Notes under the pieces: generated by a model
The model's database searches: none
Seen by the model: only the letters and a program-made list of their open reading frames with translations
Told to the model about the DNA's origin: nothing
Made by a program: the position numbers and the translations under genes
Assembly: GCA_046498185.1 (NCBI GenBank)
Contig: JAWOBE010000174.1
Location: forward strand, 1 to 5,905
Source: CAYXDR01 sp046498185
GTDB lineage: Bacteria; Desulfobacterota; DSM-4660; Desulfatiglandales; Desulfatiglandaceae
Length of the DNA: 5,905 nucleotides
Reading direction: 5' to 3'
Shown: in pieces, positions 5,861 through 5,905 of the stretch
How positions within the stretch are numbered: the stretch's first letter is position 1
Layout of the letters: every line of letters begins with the position of its first letter

Positions 5861-5905
5861 AAATGATAAGGATTCCCACGGTTACATTGAAATAAGGAAA
5901 AATTT

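Noticed and set aside
5483..5905. CRISPR array, tRNA or membrane-anchor gene (sdhC) upstream of sdhA
   Set aside because: No regularly spaced direct repeats, no tRNA-like cloverleaf, and no minus-strand open frame with hydrophobic segments were seen here.

Overview
The window looks like the chromosome of an anaerobic or facultative bacterium, most plausibly a sulfate-reducer-like member of the Desulfobacterota. That guess rests on the style of the succinate dehydrogenase/fumarate reductase subunits, the small flavodoxin beside them and the moderate GC. No rRNA or other phylogenetic marker is present, so it is inference only.

Left part (1-2455): a complete insertion-sequence-like element with perfect 11-bp terminal inverted repeats at 1-11 and 2445-2455. 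It carries one large plus-strand gene for a DDE transposase of about 750 residues. The window starts exactly on the outer base of the left repeat, so a target-site duplication cannot be tested. A second layer of subterminal inverted repeats (124-150 and 2417-2431) lies inside the ends, and the right copy overlaps the transposase stop codon.

Middle and right (2505-5482): a minus-strand gene cluster read right to left: sdhA (flavoprotein, GTG start, strong Shine-Dalgarno), sdhB (iron-sulfur subunit, 15 nt later), then a flavodoxin gene 53 nt further on. SdhA and SdhB keep all expected FAD, substrate and Fe-S ligands and form a catalytic dimer. No membrane-anchor gene (sdhC/D/E) is in the window. 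The flavodoxin frame stops at a TGA after 134 codons. The same frame continues past it for 13 codons that read like the usual flavodoxin C-terminal helix and would restore a 148-residue protein. This is either a nonsense mutation, readthrough, or a selenocysteine codon, and it is the most interesting point in the window. The transposase gene converges on this cluster, and the element ends about 50 bp beyond the restored flavodoxin stop.

Right end (5483-5905): about 420 bp upstream of sdhA with no long gene. It holds a series of inverted repeats (best: 11-bp arms, 7-nt spacer, 5638-5666) that are likely regulatory sites for the sdh cluster, and a 42-codon plus-strand ORF of unknown status (5732-5860).
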